Source: Opitutaceae bacterium (GTDB lineage Bacteria; Verrucomicrobiota; Verrucomicrobiia; Opitutales; Opitutaceae). Taken from it: a DNA stretch of 64,000 bases. The position numbers and the translations under genes are program-made. Location: contig JAQUYL010000001.1 in the NCBI GenBank assembly GCA_028691845.1, positions 62,001-126,000 of the forward strand, in the 5' to 3' direction. Below the pieces are notes generated by a model, which did not search any database, was not told the origin of the DNA, and saw only the letters and a list, made by a program, of their open reading frames with translations. Below, piece after piece: positions 38,272-47,156 of the stretch (positions are counted from its first letter, which is position 1; each line of letters starts with the position of its first letter).

Positions 38272-38876
38272 GCACTCCCAACGGAAAGCGCACCATCGAT
38301 ATGGAGATCATCGGCGACTGGGTCGAACCCGGCAGCCGGGTGGTCGACCTCGGCTGCGGCAGCGGACAGCTCCTCGAATACCTCGTGCAGTCCAAAGGCG
38401 TGCAGGCTATCGGTGTCGATCTCAGCTTCCTGAATATCTCCGCCTGTGTCCGCAAGGGCCTCAACGCCTATCAGGGCGACATGACCGACTTCCTGCGCGA
38501 GTTTCCCGACCGGTTTTTCGACCGCATTATCTGCTCGCGCACCCTGCACGAACTGCAGCGCCCCTCCACCGTGGTCGACGAAGCCCTGCGGGCCAGCCGC
38601 GCGCTCACCGTCGGATTTGTCAACCAGGGATTCTGGAAAAATCGCCTCTCGGCGTTGCACGGCAAAAAAGTAGTCAACGAGGTCTTCCCCACGGCCTGGG
38701 CCGAGAGCCGGCCCGCAAACCATCTTTCGATCACAGATTTCGAGCAATTCTGCGCCGGACGCGGGATCACCATCCGCCGCCGGGTGTTGCTCAGCGGCAA
38801 CTGGCGCACCCCCTGCCGCGCCCTCCCGAACCTGCTCGCCGGCTACGCGCTCTACGACCTGTCGCAAGGCGGATAG
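38268..38876 (+). CDS. metW: Methionine biosynthesis protein MetW
   Basis: A 202-residue SAM-methyltransferase-fold protein that accompanies MetX and is needed for full methionine synthesis in several bacteria. RVVDLGCGSGQLLEYL is the SAM motif, GVDLSFLNISACVRKGLNAY follows, and the C-terminal WAESRPANHLSITDFEQFC matches the family. Its ATGA start overlap couples it to metX. The biochemical role is still debated; an activator or partner of MetX is the usual view. Confidence 0.92.
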   Translation: MSTPNGKRTIDMEIIGDWVEPGSRVVDLGCGSGQLLEYLVQSKGVQAIGVDLSFLNISACVRKGLNAYQGDMTDFLREFPDRFFDRIICSRTLHELQRPSTVVDEALRASRALTVGFVNQGFWKNRLSALHGKKVVNEVFPTAWAESRPANHLSITDFEQFCAGRGITIRRRVLLSGNWRTPCRALPNLLAGYALYDLSQGG

Positions 38877-38904
38877 CGCGGTCACGGCGAGGGAAGCGCC
38901 GGGA

Positions 38905-39252
38905 TCAGCCCGGCGAGTGCAGCGCCTCGGCCTGGCTGGCCAGTTGCTTCTCCAGACTCCCGCAAACCAGCTCGCACAACCTGCCGACCGTCGGGTCCGC
39001 AATCCGGTAAAATACCTGCAATCCTTCCTTCCGCCGCGCGAGGATGTGCGCGGCCGTCAGCGTTTGCAGGTGGCGCGACACGTTCGCCTGGGTGCCGCCG
39101 GTCAGCTCCACCAGCGCATTCACGTTCCGCTCGCCCCCGAATAGTTCCTGCAGCAGGCGCAGGCGCATGGGCTCAGCCAGCACGGCAAAGCGCCGCGCCA
39201 CCAGTTGCAGCGCTTCCTCGGAGAGCGGACGATGAGGCTTCACGGCTGCCAC
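38905..39252 (-). CDS. ArsR-family transcriptional regulator
   Basis: A 115-residue winged-helix repressor. LAEPMRLRLLQELFGGERNV and LVELTGGTQANVSRHLQTL form the helix-turn-helix, and the wing is LARRKEGLQVFYRIADPTV. No typical CVC metal site is present in the recognition helix; there is one cysteine in RLCELVCGS, so two cysteines near the C-terminus might sense metal or redox. It starts with GTG 39252 (or 39243). A palindrome 38 bases upstream is a likely self-operator. The target gene is not evident. Confidence 0.82.
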   Translation of the reverse strand: MAAVKPHRPLSEEALQLVARRFAVLAEPMRLRLLQELFGGERNVNALVELTGGTQANVSRHLQTLTAAHILARRKEGLQVFYRIADPTVGRLCELVCGSLEKQLASQAEALHSPG

Positions 39253-39289
39253 TAGACAAAAGGGGCGGCATTTTTCAAGCACATACATA

Positions 39290-39299
39290 TATGCGCATA
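39290..39299. promoter_or_regulatory. Palindrome upstream of the ArsR-type gene, probable operator
   Basis: TATGCGCATA is a perfect 10-bp palindrome set in ACATACATATATGCGCATAC, similar in style to the AT-rich imperfect repeats bound by ArsR/SmtB proteins. It lies 38 bases upstream of the regulator's GTG start. Confidence 0.4.
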
Positions 39300-40076
39300 C
39301 TAATCCAACCACATCAGACTGCTTCCCCTCGCCCGGCCCACCGTCCACGCCCCTTTTGCTGTTCGCCGCCCTCCTCGCCACCCGGCTCATGAACGATGAC
39401 CGGGCACGCCGCGTCTCGGTGCTTATGCCGTGCACGATCTCCGCCTGCGAAACGCGCCGACGGGTGGGGACGAAGAGTCGCGGCCTGATCGCACCCCTCT
39501 TTGGCGGCGCGGCCGCCGGGGTCATGGGCGGTCCCGCGGCCCGTGAACGGGTCCGGTTCCTCCTAGCCAGTGTCATGGTTCGCAGCCAATTCCCCCCCCC
39601 GCTGCAAACGCAACCATGGCCCGCGCCCCATGGGGGCAGGCGATGGTGGAGCAATGTTCGGAGGCTGTCCCGATCGAGGGGACTATCCCCGCCTGTGTCT
39701 CTTCCGGCCGGAGTGTGATCACGCCAGCCCTGGGAACGCTGCCGGCTCTTGCCTCGCGCCGTGCGCACCCGCCGGCCCGGCCTGCATGATTAATCTTCCT
39801 GGCAGACAGGGCGCTTCGACCGGAACAGGTTTAGCAATATGCCTTAAGGTCTACTATTCGAGATTTGCCAAAAATGCCTTTGGCGCTTGGTATTCTTTCA
39901 AAATCGCTGCTGTTCGTTTCGCCCTGCTTTCTTTCTCATGCCTGCGCGATAACCCTTGGAACACTGGTGGTTCGCAGGCAGCATTCCGTGCGTCGCCGTT
40001 GCTTGTTCTTATCCCTTCCTGAAATCCGGCCGCCGGCCCGGCCGACAACGTTCCCGAATCCTTTCCTGAGGAATCC
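39300..40076. other. Long intergenic region before the ALDH7 operon
   Basis: No gene can be supported in these 777 bases. The right half (about 39825-39930) is distinctly AT-richer and is the likely promoter area of the operon that starts at 40077, although I cannot fix -35 and -10 boxes. The last bases (CCTGAGGAATCC) hold the first gene's ribosome-binding site. An eight-C run at about 39591-39598 is notable but unexplained. Confidence 0.4.
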
Positions 40077-41666
40077 ATGACCACGGCCCTACCGCTGAAA
40101 CCCCTGTTCGCGCCGCTCGGGTTGAAAACGATCAACCCCGGAGCTTCGGACGGAATGCGCTGGTCCGGCAGCGGACCAGTCCTCGACTCCTTCAGCCCGA
40201 TCAACGGCCAGCGCCTGGCCGCCATCCGGCCTGCCGGCCCGGAGGATTACGATCGCGTGGTCCGATCGGCACTGGCCGCCTCTGCCATCTGGCGCGACGT
40301 GCCGGCGCCGAAACGGGGCGAGATTGTCCGCCGCTTCGGACAGGAGTTGAGAAAGTACAGGGACCCGCTCGGCCGGCTCGTGACGATTGAAATGGGCAAG
40401 TCAATCCAGGAGGGCTGGGGCGAAGTGCAGGAGATGATCGACATTTGCGACTATGCCTGCGGCCAGTCGCGCATGCTCTACGGCGTCCAGACGCACAGTG
40501 AACGGCCCGGACACCGCCTGTACGAGCAATGGCACCCCCTGGGGATCGTGGGCATTGTCACCGCCTTTAATTTCCCCGTGGCCGTCTGGAGCTGGAACAT
40601 CGCCCTCGCCCTCGTCTGCGGCGATGTCTGCGTCTGGAAACCCGCCAGCGCCACGCCGCTCACCGCCATCGCGTGCCAGAAAATCCTGGAGAGGGTTCTC
40701 CGCCAGAACGGCCTGCCGGCCGGCGTTTCCTCACTGGTGATCGGCCCGGGCGCGGAGACTGGCGAGCGCCTGATCCGGGACCGGCGGATACCGCTCATCA
40801 GTTACACCGGCTCCACGCGCACGGGCCGGCACATCGCAAGGACCGTTGCCGACCGGCTGGGCCGCACCATTCTGGAACTGGGAGGGAACAACGCCATCAT
40901 CGTCACCGCACGGGCCGATCTCTCCCTGGCCGCCCGCAACGTTTTTTTCGGGGCCGTGGGCACGGCCGGCCAGCGCTGCACGACCACCCGGCGGGTTCTC
41001 ATTGAGGAGCGCGTCTACTCTGCGTTCCTCCGGCGGTTGCGCAGTCACTACGACAACCTCACCATCGGCAACCCGCTGGATCCCCGGAACCTGATGGGGC
41101 CGCTGGTCAATCCCGCCGCTGTGAAGGTCATGGAGGAGGCCCTCGCGACCATCCGGGCGCAGGGGGGAAGAATCCTGTTGGGCGGGCGGAAACTCACCGG
41201 CCGGAAATATCCCGGCGGGTGCTATGTGACGCCCGCCATCGCCGAAGTCCCGTCCTCCCTGCCCCTGCTCCAGGAAGAGACCTTTGCGCCCATCCTCTAT
41301 GTGATGAGATACCGCGGCGGACTCGAGCAGGCGATTGCCTTGCAGAACGGCGTCCCGCAGGGCCTGAGTTCTGCGATCTTCACCAACGATCTCATTGAGG
41401 AGGAGACGTTCCTGAGCGCGCGGGGCTCGGATTGCGGCATTGCCAATGTCAACCTCGGCACGAGCGGGGCGGAGATCGGCCTGGCTTTTGGCGGGGAAAA
41501 GGAAACAGGAGGCGGCCGCGAGAGCGGTTCCGACGCCTGGAAAGGCTACATGCGGCGCCAGACCAGCACGATCAATTGGAGCCGGGAAACCACGCTGGCC
41601 CAAGGCATCAAGTTTGAACCAGGCCAACCCAGGCCGGGATTAACAAGAAAGAGGGGTGATCCATGA
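40077..41666 (+). CDS. ALDH7-type 2-aminoadipate-6-semialdehyde dehydrogenase
   Basis: An NAD(P)-dependent aldehyde dehydrogenase of 529 residues. It matches ALDH7A1/AmaB enzymes, which oxidise L-2-aminoadipate 6-semialdehyde (allysine, in equilibrium with piperideine-6-carboxylate) to 2-aminoadipate in lysine breakdown. Key features: TAFNFPVAVWSWN, the catalytic glutamate in ILELGGNNAI, the nucleophile in GTAGQRCTTTRR, and the ALDH7-specific GTSGAEIGLAFGGEKET followed by GRESGSDAWKGYMRRQT. A GAGGAA ribosome-binding site stands before the ATG. It overlaps the aminotransferase gene by four bases (ATGA at 41663-41666) and leads a six-gene operon. Substrate assignment rests on family membership. 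Confidence 0.88.
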   Translation: MTTALPLKPLFAPLGLKTINPGASDGMRWSGSGPVLDSFSPINGQRLAAIRPAGPEDYDRVVRSALAASAIWRDVPAPKRGEIVRRFGQELRKYRDPLGRLVTIEMGKSIQEGWGEVQEMIDICDYACGQSRMLYGVQTHSERPGHRLYEQWHPLGIVGIVTAFNFPVAVWSWNIALALVCGDVCVWKPASATPLTAIACQKILERVLRQNGLPAGVSSLVIGPGAETGERLIRDRRIPLISYTGSTRTGRHIARTVADRLGRTILELGGNNAIIVTARADLSLAARNVFFGAVGTAGQRCTTTRRVLIEERVYSAFLRRLRSHYDNLTIGNPLDPRNLMGPLVNPAAVKVMEEALATIRAQGGRILLGGRKLTGRKYPGGCYVTPAIAEVPSSLPLLQEETFAPILYVMRYRGGLEQAIALQNGVPQGLSSAIFTNDLIEEETFLSARGSDCGIANVNLGTSGAEIGLAFGGEKETGGGRESGSDAWKGYMRRQTSTINWSRETTLAQGIKFEPGQPRPGLTRKRGDP

Positions 41667-43000
41667 AGCACTATCCGTTCCCCCACCTCAGAACCAAGCT
41701 GCCGGGCCCCCAAGCCAGGCGCATCATTGCCACCGACGAGCGGTTCGTCTCGCCGTCCTACACCCGGGGCTATCCCTGCGTGGCCGAGAAGGGGCGGGAC
41801 GTCATCCTGACCGATATCGATGGAAACGAGTTCCTCGACTTTTGCGCCGGCATCGCGGTCTGCGCCACGGGTCATTGCCACCCGGAAATCGTGGCCGCCA
41901 TCAAGGCGCAGGCCGAAAAACTCATCCACATGTCCGGCACGGATTTTTATTATGAAGTGCAGGCCGTGCTGGCCAGGAAACTGAACCGTCTGGCGCCCGG
42001 CAGCCACCAGAACCACGTCTTCTTCACGAATTCGGGTGCCGAATCCATTGAGGCGGCCATCAAGCTCGCCCGGTACAAGACCGGCCGATCCCGGCTGGTG
42101 GCGTACATTGGCGCCTTCCATGGCCGCACCCTCGGCGCGCTGTCCCTGACGGGCAGCAAGGTCATCCAGAAGCAGGGGTTCGCCCCTCTCCTGCAGGGTG
42201 TGACGCATATTCCTTATCCCTACTGTTTCCGCTGCCAGTTCGGGCAAAAAAACGGTTCGTGCCGGATCGAATGCTTCAAATATCTGGAAAATATTCTCTT
42301 CCAGAAGACCGTGCCGCCCACGGAAGTGGCGGCAATCTTCATCGAGCCGATCCAAGGGGAGGGCGGCTATGTGGTGCCGCCGCGGGAATACCTGGTCGAG
42401 TTGCAGAAACTGGCGAGGAAGTTCGGCATCCTGCTCGTCGCCGACGAAGTCCAGTGCGGCATGGGGCGGACCGGGAGGATGTTTGCCAGTGAACATTTCG
42501 GATTCGTGCCCGACATCATCTGCACCGCCAAGGGCATCGCTTCGGGCATGCCGCTGGGGGCGATCATCGCCCGGGCTGACATCATGGACTGGCCTCCGGG
42601 TTCGCATGCCTCGACCTTCGGCGGCAATCCCATCGCCTGCGCCGCCGCGCTGAAGACCATCGAACTGCTGGAGCACGGGCTCATGGGAAACGCCACCCGC
42701 ATGGGCAATTACCTCATGCAACGGCTGCAGCGGATGATGAAAAAACATGCCATCATAGGCGACGTGCGGGGCATCGGCCTCATGGTGGGCATCGAAATAG
42801 TCAAAAACCGCCGCACCAACGAACCCGATCCGAAGACCCGGGACAAGATCCTCGACGAGGCTTTCTACCAGGGGCTCATCCTCCTCGGCTGCGGACCCAA
42901 TTCCATCCGCTTTGCCCCGGCGCTGACGGTCACGCGGGACCATATCGACTGCTGCCTCGGCATTCTCGAGCGCATCATCAGGAAAATCCGCAAACGTTAA
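41663..43000 (+). CDS. Class III PLP aminotransferase
   Basis: A 445-residue omega-aminotransferase of the acetylornithine/GABA/lysine group. IFIEPIQGEGGYVVPP and LVADEVQCGMGRTG are typical, the PLP lysine is in CTAKGIASGMPLG, and ASTFGGNPIACAAAL follows. A cysteine-rich insert, YPYCFRCQFGQKNGSCRIEC, between residues about 180 and 200 is found in only some members. Next to an ALDH7 gene the natural guess is lysine 6-aminotransferase, making allysine, or 2-aminoadipate aminotransferase; GABA-type activity is an alternative. A strong AGAGGGG ribosome-binding site lies eight bases before ATG 41663. Confidence 0.85.
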   Translation: MKHYPFPHLRTKLPGPQARRIIATDERFVSPSYTRGYPCVAEKGRDVILTDIDGNEFLDFCAGIAVCATGHCHPEIVAAIKAQAEKLIHMSGTDFYYEVQAVLARKLNRLAPGSHQNHVFFTNSGAESIEAAIKLARYKTGRSRLVAYIGAFHGRTLGALSLTGSKVIQKQGFAPLLQGVTHIPYPYCFRCQFGQKNGSCRIECFKYLENILFQKTVPPTEVAAIFIEPIQGEGGYVVPPREYLVELQKLARKFGILLVADEVQCGMGRTGRMFASEHFGFVPDIICTAKGIASGMPLGAIIARADIMDWPPGSHASTFGGNPIACAAALKTIELLEHGLMGNATRMGNYLMQRLQRMMKKHAIIGDVRGIGLMVGIEIVKNRRTNEPDPKTRDKILDEAFYQGLILLGCGPNSIRFAPALTVTRDHIDCCLGILERIIRKIRKR

Positions 43001-43023
43001 TCTCCTCACGGACAGGAAACCTT

Positions 43024-44142
43024 ATGGCCAGATACCAGATCGCCTGGCTGCCGGGAGACGGCATCGGCGTGGAAGTCATGGACGCCACCCGGATCGTCCT
43101 GAACCGGCTCCAATTTGACGCGGCCTATCTCCCGGGCGACATCGGCTGGGAATTCTGGTGCCGGGAGGGCGACGCCTTTCCGCAGCGGACGATTGATCTT
43201 TTGAAGCGGGTGGATGCCGCGCTGTTCGGGGCAATTACGTCCAAGCCGGTCAAGTCAGCCGAAAAGGAACTGGCTCCTGCACTCCAAGGACGGGGCCATG
43301 CCTACCGCTCACCCATTGTGCGGATGCGCCAGTTGTTCGACCTGTACGTCTGCCTCCGGCCGTGCAAGGCCTACGCGGGAAATCCCCTCAATTTCAGGGA
43401 GGGCCTCGATCTGGTGATTTTCCGGGAAAACACGGAGGACCTCTATGCGGGCGTCGAGTTCAACCCGGTGCCGCCGGAACTCAGCGACCTGCTGGGCCAG
43501 CTCTCCAAGCCATTCTCCGCCTTCAAGGATGTGCCCGCCGGGCAATACGCGATCTCCTGCAAGGTGAACACCCGGAAGGGCTCGGAACGGATCGTGCGGG
43601 CAGCCTTCGAGTTCGCCCAGAAAAACCGCCGCAGGAAGGTAACCGTCATCCATAAGGCCAACGTGGTGCGTGCCACCGACGGACTGTTCCTGGACACGGC
43701 CCGGGAGGTGGCCAAGGAATACCCGAACATCGCGATGGATGACGCCAACATCGACGCCATGTGCATGTGGCTGCTCAAAAACCCATTCAATTACGACGTG
43801 CTGGTGGCGCCCAATCTCTACGGTGACATCATCTCCGATCTCTGCGCCCAGATGGTGGGGGGGCTGGGTTTCGGCTGCTCTGGCAATATCGGTGAAAAAC
43901 TGGCGGTATTCGAACCCACTCACGGCTCGGCCCCCAAGCATGCCGGCCAGAACAAATGCAACCCTCTCGCCACCATTCTCGCGGCAAGGATGATGCTGGA
44001 CTGGCTGGGCGAAACCGAAAAGGCCGGACGCCTGGAATCGGCCGTGGCTGAAGTCATCCGGGAGGGCCGGGTCCGCACCTACGACATGGGGGGGCGGAAC
44101 ACCACAACCGAGATGGCTGCGGCCGTCGCCGCGAAACTATAG
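43024..44142 (+). CDS. Isocitrate/isopropylmalate-type 2-hydroxyacid decarboxylating dehydrogenase
   Basis: A 372-residue enzyme of the beta-decarboxylating dehydrogenase family, which oxidises (2R,3S)-malate-type substrates such as isocitrate, isopropylmalate or homoisocitrate. WLPGDGIGVEVMDATR starts it; the substrate loop is SPIVRMRQLFDLYVCLRPCK, IFRENTEDLYAGVEF is shared with isocitrate and homoisocitrate enzymes, VTVIHKANVVRATDGLF carries the catalytic lysine, and LVAPNLYGDIISDL the metal aspartates. The loop between the arginines does not settle the substrate. Position between an aminotransferase and an aconitase-type enzyme makes homoisocitrate the best guess. AGGAAA ribosome-binding site. 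Confidence 0.82.
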   Translation: MARYQIAWLPGDGIGVEVMDATRIVLNRLQFDAAYLPGDIGWEFWCREGDAFPQRTIDLLKRVDAALFGAITSKPVKSAEKELAPALQGRGHAYRSPIVRMRQLFDLYVCLRPCKAYAGNPLNFREGLDLVIFRENTEDLYAGVEFNPVPPELSDLLGQLSKPFSAFKDVPAGQYAISCKVNTRKGSERIVRAAFEFAQKNRRRKVTVIHKANVVRATDGLFLDTAREVAKEYPNIAMDDANIDAMCMWLLKNPFNYDVLVAPNLYGDIISDLCAQMVGGLGFGCSGNIGEKLAVFEPTHGSAPKHAGQNKCNPLATILAARMMLDWLGETEKAGRLESAVAEVIREGRVRTYDMGGRNTTTEMAAAVAAKL

Positions 44143-44175
44143 GATCAACCTCCCTTGTCCGGAAAGGAGCCTTTC

Positions 44176-45108
44176 ATGAAAAAGACCACGGTTCTGAGGA
44201 AAGCCATCATGGAACGGCGTGCGGTGGTCGTGCCCGGCTGCTACGACGCCCTGTCCGCCCGGGTGATTGAAACCTGCGGATTCGAGGCCACCCAGATTTC
44301 TGGCTTCGGTCTGGCCGCTTCCGTACTGGGGCAGCCCGACGTCGGCCTGGTGCAGATGAAGGACATCCTGGATATTTCGTACAACATCGCCCAAGCCGTC
44401 ACCATCCCGGTCATGGCCGATGTCGACACCGGCGGCGGCAATGCGGTGAATGCCGCATGGATCACCGAGCGGGTGATCATGGGCGGGCTGGCTGGAATGA
44501 ATATCGAGGATCAGGTGTTCCCCAAGCGCTGCGGCCACATGGCCGGCAAGGAAGTCATCCCCGCCGAGGAAATGGCGGGTAAAATCCGGGCCTGCGCGTC
44601 CGTCCGCGATCAGGCGGACAGGGATTTCATCATCAATGCCCGCACTGATGCGTTCGCCATCGCGGGCCTCGACGAGGCGATCCGCCGCTGCAACCTATAC
44701 CTGAAGGCCGGCGCCGACCTGGCTTTCATCGACGGAATCAAAACCCGGCAGGATGTGGAACAGGCGGTTCGCAAAATCAAAGGGCCTCTCTCGGTCAACC
44801 TGATGGACGCAATCTCCGGCATGAAGACCGAGCTGATCCCGATTCCCGAACTGGCCCGTCTGGGCGTGGGCCGGGTCTCGATCCCCGTGGCCTCGATCAT
44901 GGTGACGCACAAGGCGCTGATGAACTTCTTTGCTGCCTTGAAACAGGCCCCGCAGGGCATACTCCCCGGCCAGACCCAGTGGGTCTCCTCCTTCGAGCAA
45001 TTCACTGATTTCGTCGGGCTCAAGGAATACCGGAAAATGGAGGAGTCCTATCTTCCCCGAGAACAGATGGAGGAGAAATACCACGACGTCAGCAAAATCG
45101 TGGGCTAA
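44176..45108 (+). CDS. Isocitrate lyase/PEP mutase superfamily C-C lyase
   Basis: A 310-residue lyase related to 2-methylisocitrate lyase (PrpB) and 2,3-dimethylmalate lyase. VVPGCYDALSARVIETCGFE begins the barrel, PVMADVDTGGGNAVN holds the metal site, and QVFPKRCGHMAGKEVIP is the catalytic loop with its cysteine, as in true lyases instead of PEP mutase. FIINARTDAFAIAGLDEAI follows. These enzymes split a 2-hydroxy acid into a 2-oxo acid and a second acid. The AAAGGAG ribosome-binding site points to ATG 44176, not the upstream TTG 44155. In this operon the substrate may be a homologue of isocitrate. Confidence 0.85.
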   Translation: MKKTTVLRKAIMERRAVVVPGCYDALSARVIETCGFEATQISGFGLAASVLGQPDVGLVQMKDILDISYNIAQAVTIPVMADVDTGGGNAVNAAWITERVIMGGLAGMNIEDQVFPKRCGHMAGKEVIPAEEMAGKIRACASVRDQADRDFIINARTDAFAIAGLDEAIRRCNLYLKAGADLAFIDGIKTRQDVEQAVRKIKGPLSVNLMDAISGMKTELIPIPELARLGVGRVSIPVASIMVTHKALMNFFAALKQAPQGILPGQTQWVSSFEQFTDFVGLKEYRKMEESYLPREQMEEKYHDVSKIVG

Positions 45109-45132
45109 CCCACCGCCAAGAGGAGGAATACC

Positions 45133-46425
45133 ATGGGCATGACGATCGCAGAGAAAATCCTGGCCCGGGCCTCGGGCCGCGCCCGGGTGCAACCGGGCGA
45201 GATCGTCGAGCCGGCGGTGGATCTGGCGATGTCCCACGAGAACGCCGCCCTGGTCATCAACCAGTTCAACGAAATCCATCAAGGCACGGATCTATCCCCC
45301 AAGGTGTGGAATCCGGACCGGATCGCCCTCATCTTCGATCACCGGGTGCCGGCCGAAAGCTTCAAGACCGCGAACAACCAGAAGAAAATCCGGCAGTTCC
45401 TCGCCGCCCAGGGCATCAGGAAATTTCATGAAATCCGCGGCGACGAGGGCGGCATCTGCCACCAGATCCTGCCTGAGAACGGGTATGTGCGGCCGGGTTA
45501 TCTGGTGGTCGGCACGGATTCCCACACCACGAGCCACGGGGCGCTCGGAGCGTTCGCCATGGGCATCGGCGCCACCGAAATGGCAAGCATCTGGGCCCTG
45601 GGGGTCGTGCTGAATCTCGAGGTCCCGGCCACCATCAGGGTGCACATGCACGGCCGGCTGCCGCACCGGGTTTACGCAAAGGATCTCATCCTGCACCTCA
45701 TCGGCCGGGTCACGGCGAACGGCGCCACTTTCAAGGTGCTTGAGTTCCATGGCTCCACCATCGAACGCATGGCCCTGTCCGGGCGCCTGACCCTCTGCAA
45801 CATGTCAGTCGAGGCGGGTGCGACTGCCGGCATCGTACCGGCGGATCAGGAAACCCTGCGCTACCTGAAACAGGAAGCCGGGGTCAAGGAGCGGCTCGCC
45901 CCGCTGGATGCCGATGGGGATGCGGTGTACGACCAAACCGTGGATATCGACGTGGCCGGACTGGAACCACAGATCGCCTGTCCGCACGCCGTGGACAATG
46001 TGAAGCCGGTGAGCGAAGTCGCGGGCAAAAGGCTGGATCAGATCGTCATCGGTTCCTGCACCAACGGCCGGTTCGATGATCTCGAGATCGCGGCAAGGAT
46101 TCTTCGCGGAAAAAAAGTCGCGCCCGGCGTGCGCCTACTGGTTTTCCCGGCTTCGGGCCGAATCTACCGGCGCGCCATGGATGAAGGGGTCATTCAAGCC
46201 CTGGCCCGCAGCGGGGCCGTAATCATGAATTCAGGCTGCGGCTGCTGCCTGGGGGTGCATCAGGGCGCCCTGGCCGACGGCGATGTCGCCCTTGCCACGA
46301 CCAACCGGAACTTCAAGGGACGCATGGGCAATCCCAACGCAGAGGTCTATCTCTGCTCGCCGGCCACGGCCGCCATGTCGGCCATTTCCGGCCGGATTAC
46401 CGATCCGCGAAAAGGAGGAAGTTAA
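45133..46425 (+). CDS. Aconitase/homoaconitase-type hydro-lyase, large subunit
   Basis: A 430-residue [4Fe-4S] hydro-lyase subunit of the isopropylmalate isomerase/homoaconitase group. VGTDSHTTSHGALGAFAMGI, IGSCTNGRFDDLEIAARIL and the cluster ligands in MNSGCGCCLGVHQG are clear. It isomerises a hydroxy-tricarboxylate or hydrates its unsaturated form, together with the small subunit encoded next. Related two-subunit enzymes act on isopropylmalate, homoaconitate, dimethylmaleate or methylaconitate. No leu genes are adjacent, so leucine synthesis is unlikely. GAGGAGG ribosome-binding site before ATG 45133. Confidence 0.88.
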   Translation: MGMTIAEKILARASGRARVQPGEIVEPAVDLAMSHENAALVINQFNEIHQGTDLSPKVWNPDRIALIFDHRVPAESFKTANNQKKIRQFLAAQGIRKFHEIRGDEGGICHQILPENGYVRPGYLVVGTDSHTTSHGALGAFAMGIGATEMASIWALGVVLNLEVPATIRVHMHGRLPHRVYAKDLILHLIGRVTANGATFKVLEFHGSTIERMALSGRLTLCNMSVEAGATAGIVPADQETLRYLKQEAGVKERLAPLDADGDAVYDQTVDIDVAGLEPQIACPHAVDNVKPVSEVAGKRLDQIVIGSCTNGRFDDLEIAARILRGKKVAPGVRLLVFPASGRIYRRAMDEGVIQALARSGAVIMNSGCGCCLGVHQGALADGDVALATTNRNFKGRMGNPNAEVYLCSPATAAMSAISGRITDPRKGGS

Positions 46426-46426
46426 C

Positions 46427-46915
46427 ATGGCCCGAGTCGTGCTGATTCTTGGGGACGATGTTTCCACCGATGTCATTTATCCCGGGCGGTTCATGGCGAC
46501 CATGCTGCCGACGGAAACGCCCGCGCACGCCTTTGCGGACGAGAAGGAGTTCAACGCAAAACTGGCCAAAAAGGAGATCCCCCCCGGCAGCGTCATCGCC
46601 GCCGGCCGCAATTTCGGGTGCGGTTCCTCGCGGGAACAGGCCGCCTCCTGCCTCAAGGGGCCCGGGTTCATCGTCGTCGCCCGCAGCTTTGCGCGGATCT
46701 TCCGCCAGAATGCGGTAAACCTGGGCTTGCGGACCATCGCGGCGCCGGAGTTCGAGGCCTCGGTCGGCGACGAGTTGGAGTTCCATCCCGATGAGATTGT
46801 GAACCGAACCTCGGGACGGCGCTGCCGGATCGAGCCTTTGTCGGAGACACAGCAATCCATGATCGAGGCGGGCGGGCTGATCCCGTACACCCGCAAGCGT
46901 CTCCTCGCCAGATAG
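46427..46915 (+). CDS. Aconitase/homoaconitase-type hydro-lyase, small subunit
   Basis: A 162-residue swivel-domain partner of the preceding large subunit. LILGDDVSTDVIYPGRFM and AAGRNFGCGSSREQAASCL are the family hallmarks; the substrate loop between them is the part that sets substrate size, and reads AKKEIPPGSV just before. The start follows a strong AAGGAGGA ribosome-binding site at 46427; only one base separates it from the large-subunit stop. It is the last gene of the operon. No clear terminator follows within 46916-47156. Confidence 0.88.
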   Translation: MARVVLILGDDVSTDVIYPGRFMATMLPTETPAHAFADEKEFNAKLAKKEIPPGSVIAAGRNFGCGSSREQAASCLKGPGFIVVARSFARIFRQNAVNLGLRTIAAPEFEASVGDELEFHPDEIVNRTSGRRCRIEPLSETQQSMIEAGGLIPYTRKRLLAR

Positions 46916-47125
46916 GCTGGCGGCGGGTGTCGGCTCGGCGACGTTCCGCCGGTTCTCCCAGATTCGGCCGCGCGTCAGGAACCGCACACCAGCCTCCGTC
47001 GCCTGGCACCCGGGCGCGCCGGCGGCGCCCCTTCAAGCCCGCTCATTGCCGATGCTTTTTTCGGCATGCCCAATATACGAAACCTCCACTGCCGGAGACG
47101 GCATAGCCGACTTGCGAATCGGCCA

Positions 47126-47139
47126 TTGATAATCATCTT
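47126..47139 (+). promoter_or_regulatory. Weak FNR/CRP-like half site upstream of cydA
   Basis: TTGATAATCATCTT has a perfect left half (TTGAT) and a poor right half (ATCTT, against ATCAA). It lies 17 bases before the cydA start codon. Oxygen-responsive control of cydAB is common, but the position so near the start codon is more fitting for repression, and the match is weak. Confidence 0.25.
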
Positions 47140-47156
47140 CTTTCCGCACCGCCGCC

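Noticed and set aside
47046-47066. GCCGA/TCGGC hairpin considered as the terminator of the ALDH7 operon
   Set aside because: The T run is in the loop, not after the stem, and the stem is only five bases.
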